A stretch of 64,000 bases of DNA from Streptomyces bauhiniae (GCF_004784475.1 NZ_SRRT01000005.1:434001-498000); one strand, 5' to 3'. Positions 49,437 to 58,401 are shown, counted from the stretch's first letter. Numbers and translations are program-made. Notes: generated by a model from the letters alone, not told the origin.

Positions 49437-50222
49437 TTAGATGAACTTCTGGCCCGCGAGGTACTCGGCGAGCTGCTTGCCGCCCTCGCCCTCGTCCTTG
49501 ACGATCGTGCCCGCGGTGCGCGCCGGGCGCTCGGTCGCGGTCTCGACCTTGGTCCACGCGCCCTCGAGACCGACCTCCTCCGCCTCGATGTCGAGGTCGG
49601 ACAGGTCCCAGGACTCCACCGGCTTCTTCTTGGCCGCCATGATGCCCTTGAACGACGGGTAACGCGCCTCGCCCGACTGGTCCGTCACGGAGACCACGGC
49701 CGGCAGGGACGCCTCGAGCTGCTCGGAGGCGGCGTCGCCGTCGCGGCGGCCCTTGACGGTGCCGTCCTCGACCGAGACCTCGGAGAGCAGGGTCACCTGC
49801 GGCACGCCCAGACGCTCGGCGACCAGCGCCGGAACGACACCCATGGTGCCGTCGGTGGAGGCCATGCCGGAGATCACCAGGTCGTAACCGGCCTTCTCGA
49901 TGGCCTTGGCCAGCACCAGCGAGGTGCCGAGCGCGTCGGTGCCGTGCAGGTCGTCGTCCTCGACGTGGATCGCCTTGTCGGCGCCCATCGAGAGAGCCTT
50001 GCGCAGCGCGTCCTTCGCGTCCTCGGGGCCGACGGTCAGCACGGTGACCTCGGCGTCGTCCGCATCCTCCGCGATCTGCAGGGCCTGCTCCACCGCGTAC
50101 TCGTCGAGTTCGGAGAGCAGACCGTCCACGTCGTCGCGGTCGACGGTCAGGTCATCGGCGAAGTGCCGGTCGCCAGTGGCGTCGGGCACGTACTTCACAG
50201 TGACAACGATCCTCAAGCTCAC
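49437..50222 (-). CDS. etfB: Electron transfer flavoprotein beta subunit
   Basis: A 261-residue subunit that binds AMP and EtfA. It opens LRIVVTVKYVPDATGDRHFA; the ETF beta signature region VLAKAIEKAGYDLVISGMAS then TDGTMGVVPALVAERLG is intact. The FKGIMAAKKKPVESWDLSDL segment matches the recognition loop of ETF beta. GTG 50222 has AGGAG seven bases upstream. First gene of the etfBA operon; about 220 bases without a gene separate it from the flavin reductase gene. Confidence 0.97.
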   Translation of the reverse strand: MSLRIVVTVKYVPDATGDRHFADDLTVDRDDVDGLLSELDEYAVEQALQIAEDADDAEVTVLTVGPEDAKDALRKALSMGADKAIHVEDDDLHGTDALGTSLVLAKAIEKAGYDLVISGMASTDGTMGVVPALVAERLGVPQVTLLSEVSVEDGTVKGRRDGDAASEQLEASLPAVVSVTDQSGEARYPSFKGIMAAKKKPVESWDLSDLDIEAEEVGLEGAWTKVETATERPARTAGTIVKDEGEGGKQLAEYLAGQKFI

Positions 50223-50443
50223 GCCGGCTCTCCTACTGCATCGTCTTTTCCGGGCTGCCTCTTGAAGTGCAGCATAGGCGCCTCAAGCGGCTGATCCCGC
50301 TCGGGGCGTCGGTGCGCTCCGACCGAAATATTACTCACCAGTACATCCAGTTCATGCCCGCTAAGCAAGCGCTTTGAACTGTGACCTTCGCAACGCAGCG
50401 TAACCGGAACCCGACGGCTCCGCAGAGCCGGGCCCCAACCCGC

Positions 50444-50953
50444 TCAGTCCCGCAGGGCGTTGAAGCGTCCCTGGTGATAGAGCAGCGGGCGGCCGTCGCC
50501 GGACGGGTCGCCGAGCAGCACCTCGGCGAGCACGATCCGGTGGTCCCCGGCCGGTACCCGCCCCACGATCCGGCACACCAGCCAGGCCAGCACATCGTCC
50601 AGTACCGGCACACGCTCGGGCCCCTCGCGCCACGCGGTGGACGCCCCGAAGCGGTCGGCGCCGCTGCGGGCGAAGGTGGCGGCCAGCTCGCTCTGGTGCT
50701 CGGCGAGCAGATGCACACCGACATGGTCGGTGCGCTGGATGGCGGGCCAGCTCGACCCGCCGGTGCCTATGCCGAAGGAGATCATCGGCGGCTCGGCGGA
50801 GACGGAGCTGAGCGAGGTGGCGGTGAAGCCGACCGGGCCGTGCTCGCCGCGCGCGGTGATCACCGCGACACCGGCGGCGTGCCGGCGGAAGACGGAACGC
50901 AGCAGGTCCGGCGAGGCGGGCTGACGGGAACCGAGGCCGGGGGTGGCCGTCAT
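50444..50953 (-). CDS. Flavin reductase-family protein
   Basis: A 169-residue split-barrel flavin reductase/monooxygenase component. It has SVFRRHAAGVAVITARGEHG, VGFTATSLSSVSAEPPMISF, HVGVHLLAEHQSELAATFAR and HRIVLAEVLLGDPSGDGRPL, LYHQGRFNAL, all family-typical. Such proteins make reduced FMN or FAD for a partner oxygenase; none is adjacent. ATG 50953 starts the domain. Same strand as etfBA but 221 bases upstream, so a separate unit. Confidence 0.9.
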   Translation of the reverse strand: MTATPGLGSRQPASPDLLRSVFRRHAAGVAVITARGEHGPVGFTATSLSSVSAEPPMISFGIGTGGSSWPAIQRTDHVGVHLLAEHQSELAATFARSGADRFGASTAWREGPERVPVLDDVLAWLVCRIVGRVPAGDHRIVLAEVLLGDPSGDGRPLLYHQGRFNALRD

Positions 50954-51148
50954 GGGGTCGTCCTTCTGCTGACGGGGGCGAGCTGATGGGGTCCGGTGCT
51001 GTTCAACGGCCCCGGCAGCGGGCGCTCCCGAGGCGGGCCGGGCCGCTGGGGACGACCGGTCCGGCGAGAAGGTGTTCGATCGGCACCGGGCCAGGCTGAC
51101 GACAGACGGCGGGCGCAGTCAAGTCGCCGCCGTGGCGCCCGGGAGCGC

Positions 51149-51637
51149 TCAGCCATCGTGCCGCCCGCTCACGGCCTCGCCCAGCGCGGCGATGACATCG
51201 GCCCTGCGTGGCTGCCCCTGGGCGCGCCGCACGACCGCGCCTCCCGCGTCGAGGACGAGCACGGTGGGGGTCTTCAGGATGCCGAGTTCGCGCACGAGTT
51301 CCAGCCGGGCCTCCGCGTCGATCTCGACGTGGGCGACGCCGGGCACCATCCGGGCGACCTCGGCGAGGGTGCGCCGGGTGGCCCGGCAGGGCGCGCAGAA
51401 GGCGGAGGAGAACTGCACGAGGGTGGCCCGCTCCCCCGGTTCGCCGCCGAGTTCGGCCGCCGTCAGCCGCCGTCCGTCGTCCGCCCCGCGCACCCGTCTC
51501 CTCCACCCTGCCGCCACCGCGGCACCGCTCGCCCGATCCGTCCTCAACACCAGCACATCGAGGGCCGAATGGATTCCCCGCCTCCGAAAGAGGGGGTCGA
51601 GGGCGGACGTGACGAGGATCTCGCCGCCACCGGGCAC
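51149..51637 (-). CDS. Thioredoxin-fold protein with CAPC motif
   Basis: Up to 162 residues. The thioredoxin domain is residues ~65-155: ATLVQFSSAFCAPCRATRRT with the redox pair C81-A-P-C84, HVEIDAEARLELVRELGILK and the cis-Pro loop TPTVLVLDAGG. The variant CAPC (instead of CGPC) suggests a more oxidising or specialised role. The N-terminus is uncertain: GTG 51637 is the longest, GTG 51610 has a GGCGAG site upstream, and the domain could be read from later codons. No clear signal peptide. Confidence 0.8.
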   Translation of the reverse strand: MPGGGEILVTSALDPLFRRRGIHSALDVLVLRTDRASGAAVAAGWRRRVRGADDGRRLTAAELGGEPGERATLVQFSSAFCAPCRATRRTLAEVARMVPGVAHVEIDAEARLELVRELGILKTPTVLVLDAGGAVVRRAQGQPRRADVIAALGEAVSGRHDG

Positions 51638-51757
51638 CAGGACTGGTCACCCGCCCGTTCTTGGGGCACGATCTGCGAGAGCCGTAAACCTACGGCTCCG
51701 TAACTTCCCGCCGGGAGCCCCCTTTCCCGAGCAGAGCAGAAAGGGACCACCCCGCTT

Positions 51758-52486
51758 ATGGCAGAGCTGGTCTACCGTCCCGTCGTCGGTCTCGCCAAGA
51801 CGATGTTCAAGGTCTGGGACCTCAAGATCGACTGCCAGGGGTCGGAGAACATCCCGCGCACCGGCGGTGCCGTGCTGGTGAGCAATCACATCAGCTACCT
51901 GGACTTCATCTTCAACGGCCTGGCCGCGCTGCCGCAGAAGCGCCTGGTGCGGTTCATGGCCAAGGAGTCGGTGTTCCGGCACAAGGTGTCGGGCCCGCTG
52001 ATGCGCGGCATGAAGCACATCCCGGTCGACCGCGAGCAGGGCGAGACGGCGTACGCGCACGCGCTGGCGTCGCTGCGCGCCGGGGAGATCGTCGGGGTGT
52101 TCCCCGAGGCGACGATCTCGCAGTCCTTCACGCTGAAGGGCTTCAAGTCCGGTGCCGCGCGCCTGGCCCAGGAGGCGGGCGTGCCGCTGGTGCCGATGGC
52201 GCTGTGGGGCACCCAGCGGCTGTGGACCAAGGGCCAGCCGCGCAACTTCAAGCGCAGCCACACCCCGATCACCATGCGGGTCGGCGAGGCGCTGGAGGCG
52301 TCGCGCGAGCAGTACGCGGGCGCGATCACCCGCCGGCTGCGCGAGCGCGTCCAGGAGTTGCTGGACGCCGCTCAGCGCGCCTACCCGGCCCGCCCGAAGG
52401 GTGCCGAGGACTCCTGGTGGCTCCCCGCCCACCTGGGCGGCACGGCCCCGACGAACGAGCAGTTGCGCGCGGCCGAGGCCCTGTGA
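51758..52486 (+). CDS. PlsC-type lysophospholipid acyltransferase
   Basis: A 242-residue membrane-associated acyltransferase, probably acylating lysophosphatidate. The catalytic H44-x4-D49 motif is in VSNHISYLDFIF; the glycerophosphate-binding motif is VGVFPEATIS; VPLVPMALWGTQRLW follows. The C-terminal 40 residues (RRLRERVQELLDAAQRAYPA) are helical. ATG 51758 has AAAGGGA upstream at rather long spacing. It is a single gene ending at a strong bidirectional terminator. Confidence 0.92.
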   Translation: MAELVYRPVVGLAKTMFKVWDLKIDCQGSENIPRTGGAVLVSNHISYLDFIFNGLAALPQKRLVRFMAKESVFRHKVSGPLMRGMKHIPVDREQGETAYAHALASLRAGEIVGVFPEATISQSFTLKGFKSGAARLAQEAGVPLVPMALWGTQRLWTKGQPRNFKRSHTPITMRVGEALEASREQYAGAITRRLRERVQELLDAAQRAYPARPKGAEDSWWLPAHLGGTAPTNEQLRAAEAL

Positions 52487-52493
52487 GACGACG

Positions 52494-52531
52494 ACGGCCC
52501 GGCCGGACGATGCACCGTCCGGCCGGGCCGT
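52494..52531. terminator. Bidirectional hairpin terminator
   Basis: A 16-bp perfect stem (ACGGCCCGGCCGGACG and complement) with a 6-base loop, followed by TCTTGCGTCTT, lies between the acyltransferase (ends 52486) and threonine aldolase (ends 52553). Confidence 0.87.
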
Positions 52532-52552
52532 TCTTGCGTCTTACGGAGGCCC

Positions 52553-53623
52553 TCAGCGGGCCATCTCCTCCTTGAGCGCCGCCACGAAGGTGTCGACGTC
52601 GTCCTCGGTGGTGTCGAAGGCGCACATCCAGCGGACGTCACCGGCCGCCTCGTCCCAGAAGTAGAAGCGGAACCGCTTCTGCAGCCGGACGCTCACGTCG
52701 TGCGGGAGCCGGGCGAAGACGCCGTTGGCCTGCACCGGGTGCAGGATCTCCACGCCGTGCACCGCGCGGACGCCCTCGGCGAGCCGCTGGGCCATCTCGT
52801 TGGCGTGCCGGGCGTTGCGCAGCCAGAGGTCCTTGGCGAACAGGGCCTCCAACTGCACCGACACGAAGCGCATCTTGGACGCGAGCTGCATGGACAGCTT
52901 GCGCAGGTGCTTCATGTGCGAGACGGCGTCCTGGTTGATGACGACGACCGCCTCGCCGAACAGGGCGCCGTTCTTGGTCCCGCCCAGCGAGAGGATGTCG
53001 ACGCCGACCGCGTTGGTGAACGCCCGCATGGGGACGTTCAGGGAGGCGGCGGCGTTGGATATCCGGGAGCCGTCCAGGTGCACCTTCATGCCGTGCGCGT
53101 GGGCGTGTTCGCAGATCGCGCGGATCTCGTCCGGCGTGTAGAGGGTGCCCAGCTCGGTGGACTGGGTGATCGAGACGACCTGGGGCATCGCCCGGTGCTC
53201 GTCGTCCCAGCCGAACGCCTGCCGGTCGATCAGCTCGGGGGTGAGCTTGCCGTCCGGGGTCGGCACGGTGAGCAGCTTCAGCCCGCCCATCCGCTCGGGC
53301 GCGCCGCCCTCGTCCACGTTGATGTGCGCGCTCTCGGCGCAGATCACCGCGCCCCAGCGGTCGGTGACCGCCTGGAGCGCCACGACGTTGGCGCCGGTGC
53401 CGTTGAACACCGGGAACGCCTCGGCGGTCGCGCCGAAGTGGCTGCGGATGATCCGCTGGAGGTTCTCGGTGTACTCGTCCTCGCCGTACGCGACCTGGTG
53501 GCCGCCGTTGGCCAGGGCCACGGCGGCGAGCACCTCGGGGTGCGCACCGGCGTAGTTGTCGCTGGCGAAACCGCGGACCTGCGGGTCGTGGTGACGACGG
53601 GCGTCGGTCCTGGGAGGGTTCAC
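52553..53623 (-). CDS. Low-specificity threonine aldolase-like PLP enzyme
   Basis: A 356-residue fold-type I PLP enzyme, expected to split threonine or other beta-hydroxy amino acids to glycine and an aldehyde. It has FASDNYAGAHPEVLAAVALA, the ring-stacking H100 in ICAESAHINVDEGG, VHLDGSRISNAAASL (Asp and Arg), and the PLP lysine K217 in DILSLGGTKNGALFGEAVVV. GTG 53623 overlaps the SDR stop (GTGA), showing translational coupling. It is the last gene of the DUF6421-SDR-aldolase operon. Confidence 0.9.
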   Translation of the reverse strand: MNPPRTDARRHHDPQVRGFASDNYAGAHPEVLAAVALANGGHQVAYGEDEYTENLQRIIRSHFGATAEAFPVFNGTGANVVALQAVTDRWGAVICAESAHINVDEGGAPERMGGLKLLTVPTPDGKLTPELIDRQAFGWDDEHRAMPQVVSITQSTELGTLYTPDEIRAICEHAHAHGMKVHLDGSRISNAAASLNVPMRAFTNAVGVDILSLGGTKNGALFGEAVVVINQDAVSHMKHLRKLSMQLASKMRFVSVQLEALFAKDLWLRNARHANEMAQRLAEGVRAVHGVEILHPVQANGVFARLPHDVSVRLQKRFRFYFWDEAAGDVRWMCAFDTTEDDVDTFVAALKEEMAR

Positions 53624-54366
53624 GGCTTCTCGGTCAGCCACAGACGGTTTCCGTTCACTTCGGCGGCGGGCCTGCCCCAGACGCCCTCGATGGCCTCGGC
53701 CAGCTCCTTGACGTCCGTGAAGCCCGCGAACTTCGCGCCTGGGCGCTCCGCGCGCATCGCGTCGTGCACCAGCGCCTTCACTACCAGGATGGCAGCCGCG
53801 GCCTGCGGGCCGTCCTCGCCCCCCGCCTTGCGGAAGCCGTCGGCCATGGCCAGCGTCCACGCCTCGGCCGCGGCCTTGGCGGCGGAGTACGCGGCGTTGC
53901 CAGCGGTCGGCTTGGACGCGCCGGCGGCGCTGATCAGCAGGTAGCGGCCGTCGCCGGCCCGCTGGAGCGCGTCGTAGAAGGCCAGCGAGGTGTGCTGGAC
54001 GGTGCGGATCAGCAGCTTCTCCAGCAGGTCCCAGTCGGCCAGGTCGGTGTCGTCGAACTTGGCGCCGCCGCGCCAGCCGCCGACCAGGTGGACCAGGCCG
54101 TCGACGCGGCCGAACTCCTTCTCGATACCGGCGGCCCAGGCGCGGGTGGAGTCCAGGTCGAGCAGGTCGACCGTCTCGCCGGTGACGGTGGCGCCGCCGT
54201 TGGCGTAGCGGGCCGCGTCCACGGCCTCCGCCAGCCGGGCCGGGTCGTTGTCCGCGCCGACCACGGTCGCGCCCGCCTCGGCGAGCCTGATCAGGGTGGC
54301 CCGTCCCGCCGGTCCGCCCGCACCGGCGACCGCGATCACCGCGCCCCGAAGAGCCCCGTTCTGCAT
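53620..54366 (-). CDS. Short-chain dehydrogenase/reductase
   Basis: A 248-residue SDR. The cofactor site is variant: IAVAGAGGPAGRATLIRLAE (GxGGPxG instead of TGxxxGIG). The catalytic Ser is in YLLISAAGASKP and Y-x3-K in NAAYSAAKAAAEAWTLAMAD. The usual NNAG is replaced by LVHLVGG. ATG 54366 has GAAGGGAAG upstream. It lies 41 bases after the DUF6421 gene and overlaps the threonine aldolase start by four bases. Substrate unknown; the operon suggests a hydroxy-acid or amino-acid derivative. Confidence 0.88.
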   Translation of the reverse strand: MQNGALRGAVIAVAGAGGPAGRATLIRLAEAGATVVGADNDPARLAEAVDAARYANGGATVTGETVDLLDLDSTRAWAAGIEKEFGRVDGLVHLVGGWRGGAKFDDTDLADWDLLEKLLIRTVQHTSLAFYDALQRAGDGRYLLISAAGASKPTAGNAAYSAAKAAAEAWTLAMADGFRKAGGEDGPQAAAAILVVKALVHDAMRAERPGAKFAGFTDVKELAEAIEGVWGRPAAEVNGNRLWLTEKP

Positions 54367-54407
54367 CGTCTTCCCTTCTCCCACTGCCGTGTCGTCCCGG
54401 CGGTCGC

Positions 54408-55805
54408 TCACGCGGCGATCCGCTCGGCGCCGTCCGCCGTGATGCCCTTGGTCTCGGCGATCACATTCTTCAGCTTCTTGGCCAGTGCCTCGTAGAACAT
54501 GCTCAGCGGAAACTCGTCCGGGAGCACGTCGTCGACCAGCTTGCGCGGCGGCAGGCTCAGGTCGAGGGCGTCGGGGCCCTTGGCCCACGTGGAGCCGGGG
54601 TGCGGGGAGAGGTAGGAGGCGACGAGGTCGTACCCGGCGAACCAGTGGACCAGCTTGGGGCGGTCGATGCCGTCGCGGTAGAGCTGCTCGATGTCGGCGC
54701 AGAGCTGGTTGGTGACCTGCGGGGCGCGCTCCCAGTCGATGGCGAGCTTGTTGTCGGTCCAGCGGACCACGTCGTGCTTGTGCAGGTAGGCGAAGAGGAG
54801 CTGGCCGCCGAGCCCGTCGTAGTTGCGGTTGCGGTCGCCGGTGACCGGGAAGCGGAACATCCGGTCGAAGAGCACCGCGTACTGCACGTCACGGGCCTGC
54901 GGGACGCCGTCCGACTCCAGCTTCACGGCCTCCTTGAAGGCGGTGAGGTCGCAGCGCAGCTCCTCCAGGCCGTACATCCAGAACGGCTGGCGCTGCTTGA
55001 TCATGAACGGGTCGAACGGCAGGTCGCCGTGGCTGTGGGTGCGGTCGTGGACCATGTCCCAGAGCACGAACGCCTCTTCGCAGCGCTTCTGGTCGTGCAC
55101 CATCGCGGCGATGTCCTCGGGCAGCTCCAGGCCCAGGATGCCGACGGCGGCGTCGGTGACCCGGCGGAAGCGGGCGGCCTCGCGGTCGCAGAAGATGCCA
55201 CCCCAGGAGAAACGTTCCGGCGCCTCGCGGACGGCGATGGTCTCCGGGAAGAGGACGGCGGAGTTGGTGTCGTACCCGGCCGTGAAGTCCTCGAAGGTGA
55301 TGCCGCAGAACAGCGGGTTGTCGTACCGGGTGCGCTCCAGCTCGGCCAGCCAGTCCGGCCAGACCATGCGCAGCACGACCGCCTCGAGGTTGCGGTCCGG
55401 GTTGCCGTTCTGCGTGTACATCGGGAAGACGACCAGGTGCTGGAGGCCGTCCGCGCGGTTGGCCGCCGGCTGGAAGGCCAGCAGCGAGTCCAGGAAGTCC
55501 GGTACCTCGAAGCCGCCCTCGGCCCAGCGGCGCAGGTCGGCCACGAGCGCGCGGTGGTACGCCGCGTCGTGCGGGACCAGGGGGGAGAGCTGCTCCACCG
55601 CGTCCACGACCCGGCCCACGGCCGCCTCGGCCTCGGCCCGCTCGGGGGCGCCCTCGGCGGTGAAGTCGATCGAGCCGTCCTTCGCCTGCCATGGCCGGAT
55701 CTGCTCCACCGCGCCCTTGAGGACGGGCCACGCCGGGTGCTCGACCACCCTGGTCAGCGAAGGAACCTGTCCCTCCGGACCGGCCTGCACAAGAATTTCC
55801 GTCAT
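54408..55805 (-). CDS. DUF6421 family protein
   Basis: A 465-residue protein I place in DUF6421, a Streptomyces-typical family without known function. It has no signal peptide or membrane segment. Conserved-looking blocks are GITFEDFTAGYDTNSAVLFP, FVLWDMVHDRTHSHGDLPFD (~245-264, with three His and two Asp/Glu that could bind a metal) and FRFPVTGDRNRNYDGLGGQL. ATG 55805 has GGAGG seven bases upstream. First gene of an operon with the SDR and threonine aldolase, which points to an enzymatic role in the same pathway (inference). Confidence 0.82.
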   Translation of the reverse strand: MTEILVQAGPEGQVPSLTRVVEHPAWPVLKGAVEQIRPWQAKDGSIDFTAEGAPERAEAEAAVGRVVDAVEQLSPLVPHDAAYHRALVADLRRWAEGGFEVPDFLDSLLAFQPAANRADGLQHLVVFPMYTQNGNPDRNLEAVVLRMVWPDWLAELERTRYDNPLFCGITFEDFTAGYDTNSAVLFPETIAVREAPERFSWGGIFCDREAARFRRVTDAAVGILGLELPEDIAAMVHDQKRCEEAFVLWDMVHDRTHSHGDLPFDPFMIKQRQPFWMYGLEELRCDLTAFKEAVKLESDGVPQARDVQYAVLFDRMFRFPVTGDRNRNYDGLGGQLLFAYLHKHDVVRWTDNKLAIDWERAPQVTNQLCADIEQLYRDGIDRPKLVHWFAGYDLVASYLSPHPGSTWAKGPDALDLSLPPRKLVDDVLPDEFPLSMFYEALAKKLKNVIAETKGITADGAERIAA

Positions 55806-55831
55806 GTCCCATCCTCCACGGGAGAACCTCG

Positions 55832-55853
55832 CGTATGGACACCGTATGCATAC
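55832..55853. promoter_or_regulatory. CGTATG direct repeat and GTATGCATAC palindrome upstream of the DUF6421 operon
   Basis: CGTATG occurs at 55832-55837 and 55843-55848, one helical turn apart, and the second is part of the palindrome GTATGCATAC (55844-55853). The site is 27-48 bases upstream of the operon's start codon. The rest of the 343-base gap to the glycerophosphodiesterase gene (55854-56148) shows no gene. Confidence 0.38.
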
Positions 55854-56148
55854 CCCGTTTTGCCGAACAAGAGGGGGCTCGGGAAATTATTCTGCGCGGC
55901 CGCATGGTCACCGCTGTTTTTCCCGCCTCAAACCGTGACCGCGCTCACTTTCGCTGCGGGTGGTGAGGCGGTCCGGGAGCGTGACCGGATGCCCCGATCC
56001 GGCCACAAAGCATCCGGCGCCGCGCCGGTGACTTCGCGATCGCCCAGGTGAGGGCATCGCCGTTAGGCTGCGAGCCAGGCGTGCGGACGACGACACTCCG
56101 TCGGGTCCGCGAGAAGCCGATCCGCCGTCGACGGAAGCGAGTTGAACC

Positions 56149-56832
56149 TTGAACTTCCTTACCATCGGGCACCGTGGGGTCATGGGTGTCGAGCCCGAGA
56201 ACACGCTCCGTTCCTTCGCCGCCGCCGAGCAGGCCGGGCTGGACCTGATCGAACTCGATCTGCACCTGAGCAAGGACGGTGCGCTGATCGTCATGCATGA
56301 CGCCGCCGTGGACCGGACCACGGACGGCACCGGGCAGATCGCCGAGAAGACCCTCGCGGAGCTGCGCGCCCTGGACGCGGGGCGCGGCGAGCGGGTGCCG
56401 GTGTTCGAAGAGGTGCTGGACGCGGTCCGGGCGCCGGTCCAGGCCGAGATCAAGGACGTGGCCGCCGCGAAGGCGCTGGCGGAGGTGATGCTGCGGCGGG
56501 ACCTGGTCTCCCGCGTGGAGGTCATCTCCTTTCACGACGAGGCGCTCGCCGAGATCTCCCGGCTGGTGCCGGGGGTGCGCACCGCGCTGGTGGCCGAGCA
56601 CTACGGCCCGGAGGTGGTGGACCGCGCGGTCGCGGTCGGCGCGGCGACCCTCTGTCTGGACGTCCGCCGGCTGACGCTGGAGGTCGTGGAGAGGGCGCGT
56701 GCGGCGGGCCTCAGGGTCTTCGCCTGGGTGGTGAACACCCAGGACGAGCTGCGGCTGGTGCGCGCCCTCCAGTTGGACGGCGCGACCACCGACCTCCCGG
56801 ACATCAAGCGCACCGGCCGCTTCACGGCCTAG
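56149..56832 (+). CDS. Glycerophosphodiester phosphodiesterase
   Basis: A 227-residue cytoplasmic enzyme that hydrolyses glycerophosphodiesters to glycerol-3-phosphate. Motifs: TIGHRGVMGVEPENTLRSFA (catalytic His, metal Glu), LIELDLHLSKDGALIVMHDA (second His), VDRTTDGTG, and a late FAWVVNTQDELRLV. The start is TTG 56149: an in-frame TGA lies two codons upstream (56143-56145), and the next ATG would remove the essential HRG motif. GGAAGCGAG precedes it. No signal peptide, unlike secreted GlpQ. Confidence 0.93.
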   Translation: MNFLTIGHRGVMGVEPENTLRSFAAAEQAGLDLIELDLHLSKDGALIVMHDAAVDRTTDGTGQIAEKTLAELRALDAGRGERVPVFEEVLDAVRAPVQAEIKDVAAAKALAEVMLRRDLVSRVEVISFHDEALAEISRLVPGVRTALVAEHYGPEVVDRAVAVGAATLCLDVRRLTLEVVERARAAGLRVFAWVVNTQDELRLVRALQLDGATTDLPDIKRTGRFTA

Positions 56833-56836
56833 GCGC

Positions 56837-57373
56837 TCACACCAGCGGCTTGACCAGCAGCTCGAAGCGAAGGTCGGGGCGGCGCGGGATGCCGAAGCGC
56901 TCGTCGCCGTACGGGAACGGGGTCATCTCACCCGTACGGCGGTAGCCCCGGCGCTCGTACCAGCCGATCAGGTCGTCGCGGACCGAGATCACCGTCATGT
57001 GCATCTCGGTGGCGCCCCAGTCGGCCCGCGCCAGCCGCTCCGCCTCCGCCATGACCGCCTTGCCGAGGCCCGACCCCTGGAGGGTGGGGCTGACCGCGAA
57101 CATGCCGAAGTAGGCGTACGTGCCCCGGTGTTCGAGCTGGCAGCAGGCGACGATCCGGCCCTCCCGCTCCACCACGAGCAGCCTGCTGTCCGGCGTCTTG
57201 ATGACCTGGCGCACCCCCTCGGGGTCGGTGCGCTGCCCGTCCAGTATGTCCGCCTCGGTGGTCCACCCGGCCCGGCTGGCGTCCCCCCGGTACGCCGACT
57301 CGACGAGCGCGACGAGGGCGTCCACATCGGCGTCGGTGGCGTCACGGAACGTCGGTCCGGTGGGGGTCTCCAT
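56837..57373 (-). CDS. GNAT-family N-acetyltransferase
   Basis: A 178-residue acetyltransferase. The acetyl-CoA motif A is AYFGMFAVSPTLQGSGLGKA (QGSGLGK loop); it is followed by VMAEAERLARADWGATEMHM and DLIGWYERRGYRRTGEM (motif B). Substrate unknown. Stops of this gene and the diesterase gene are only four bases apart. Confidence 0.9.
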   Translation of the reverse strand: METPTGPTFRDATDADVDALVALVESAYRGDASRAGWTTEADILDGQRTDPEGVRQVIKTPDSRLLVVEREGRIVACCQLEHRGTYAYFGMFAVSPTLQGSGLGKAVMAEAERLARADWGATEMHMTVISVRDDLIGWYERRGYRRTGEMTPFPYGDERFGIPRRPDLRFELLVKPLV

Positions 57374-57441
57374 GGGGTGTACTCCGATCTGGGCGCGGCT
57401 CGACAGGGACGAGCCTAGTCGGGCGGCTAGGCTCCGCTCGC

Positions 57442-57834
57442 ATGGTGCATGTACTGAGCAGCCGGACCCTCATCCGCCCCACGGACCCCGAGCGCTCCCG
57501 TGCCTTCTACGGCGGACAACTGGGGCTTGCCGTCTACCGCGAGTTCGGGGAGGGGCCCGAGCGCGGGACCGTCTACTTCCTGGGCGGCGGCTTCCTCGAA
57601 CTCTCCGGGCGCTCGGAGACCCCGCTCGCCCCGTCGGTGTGCCTCTGGCTCCAGGTGCCGGACGCGGCCGCGGCGCACGACGAGCTGGCGGCCGAGGGCG
57701 TGGAGATCGTGCGGGCGCCGGTCCGGGAGCCGTGGGGGCTGATCGAGATGTGGATCGCCGACCCGGACGGCATCCCGATCGTGCTGGTGGAGACTCCGGC
57801 GGACCATCCGCTGCGGTACCGGCCGGGGATCTGA
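57442..57834 (+). CDS. VOC (glyoxalase/dioxygenase-fold) protein
   Basis: A 130-residue single vicinal-oxygen-chelate domain. It has SSRTLIRPTDPERSRAFYGG, QLGLAVYREFGEGPERGTVY, LWLQVPDAAAAHDELAAEGV and GLIEMWIADPDGIPIVLVET, with a metal-ligand Glu in LIEMWIAD. Function is not predictable; such proteins include glyoxalase, resistance and dioxygenase types. Convergent with the MarR gene. Confidence 0.88.
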   Translation: MVHVLSSRTLIRPTDPERSRAFYGGQLGLAVYREFGEGPERGTVYFLGGGFLELSGRSETPLAPSVCLWLQVPDAAAAHDELAAEGVEIVRAPVREPWGLIEMWIADPDGIPIVLVETPADHPLRYRPGI

Positions 57835-57844
57835 CGGCCCTCCG

Positions 57845-58375
57845 TCAGCCGCGCAGGGCGCCCAGCCGGCCCTCCAGCCCGTCGAGGAGACCGGCGAGCA
57901 GGCCGGACAGCTCGTCCTGGCGGTCGGGGTTCAGTACGGACAACACCGCCTCCTCGTAAGCGAGTTGCTCGGGCAGGATGCCGTCCACGAGGTCGCGGCC
58001 GGCGTCGGTGAGGCGGAGGTGGGAGACGCGGCGGTCACGGGTGTCGCCGCGCCGCTCGACCAGTCCGCGCTCGGTGAGCTGCTTGACCCGCTTGGTCACG
58101 GCCGCCCCCGAGGAGAAGGTCTCCCGCGCCAGCTCCCCCGGCGTCAGCTCGTGCCCGGTACGGCGGAGCGCGCCCAGCAGGTCGAACTCCGCCCTGCTGA
58201 GCCCGGCCCGCCGCAGCGGGGCGTCCTCGGCCTGCTGGAGGAGGGCGGCGCAGCGGTTGATCCGGCCGATGACCTCCATGGGCCCGGTGTCCAGCGCGGG
58301 GTGCACGGCACGCCACTGCCGGACGACCGAGGCGACGGTGTCCGTCCTCGGGCGCTGGTCTCCCGTGTCGGTCAT
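57845..58375 (-). CDS. MarR-family regulator
   Basis: A 176-residue winged-helix regulator. The DNA-binding part is LSRAEFDLLGALRRTGHELT, PGELARETFSSGAAVTKRVK, QLTERGLVERRGDTRDRRVS, HLRLTDAGRDLVD. ATG 58375 has GGAGG ten bases upstream. It is 26 bases downstream of the FUSC gene on the same strand, so the two are an operon. A palindromic site overlaps the presumed FUSC promoter, so it probably represses its own operon until a phenolic or similar ligand is sensed (inference). Confidence 0.9.
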   Translation of the reverse strand: MTDTGDQRPRTDTVASVVRQWRAVHPALDTGPMEVIGRINRCAALLQQAEDAPLRRAGLSRAEFDLLGALRRTGHELTPGELARETFSSGAAVTKRVKQLTERGLVERRGDTRDRRVSHLRLTDAGRDLVDGILPEQLAYEEAVLSVLNPDRQDELSGLLAGLLDGLEGRLGALRG

Positions 58376-58401
58376 GGCCGTGTGTCCTCCGTGGTGCCGG
58401 G

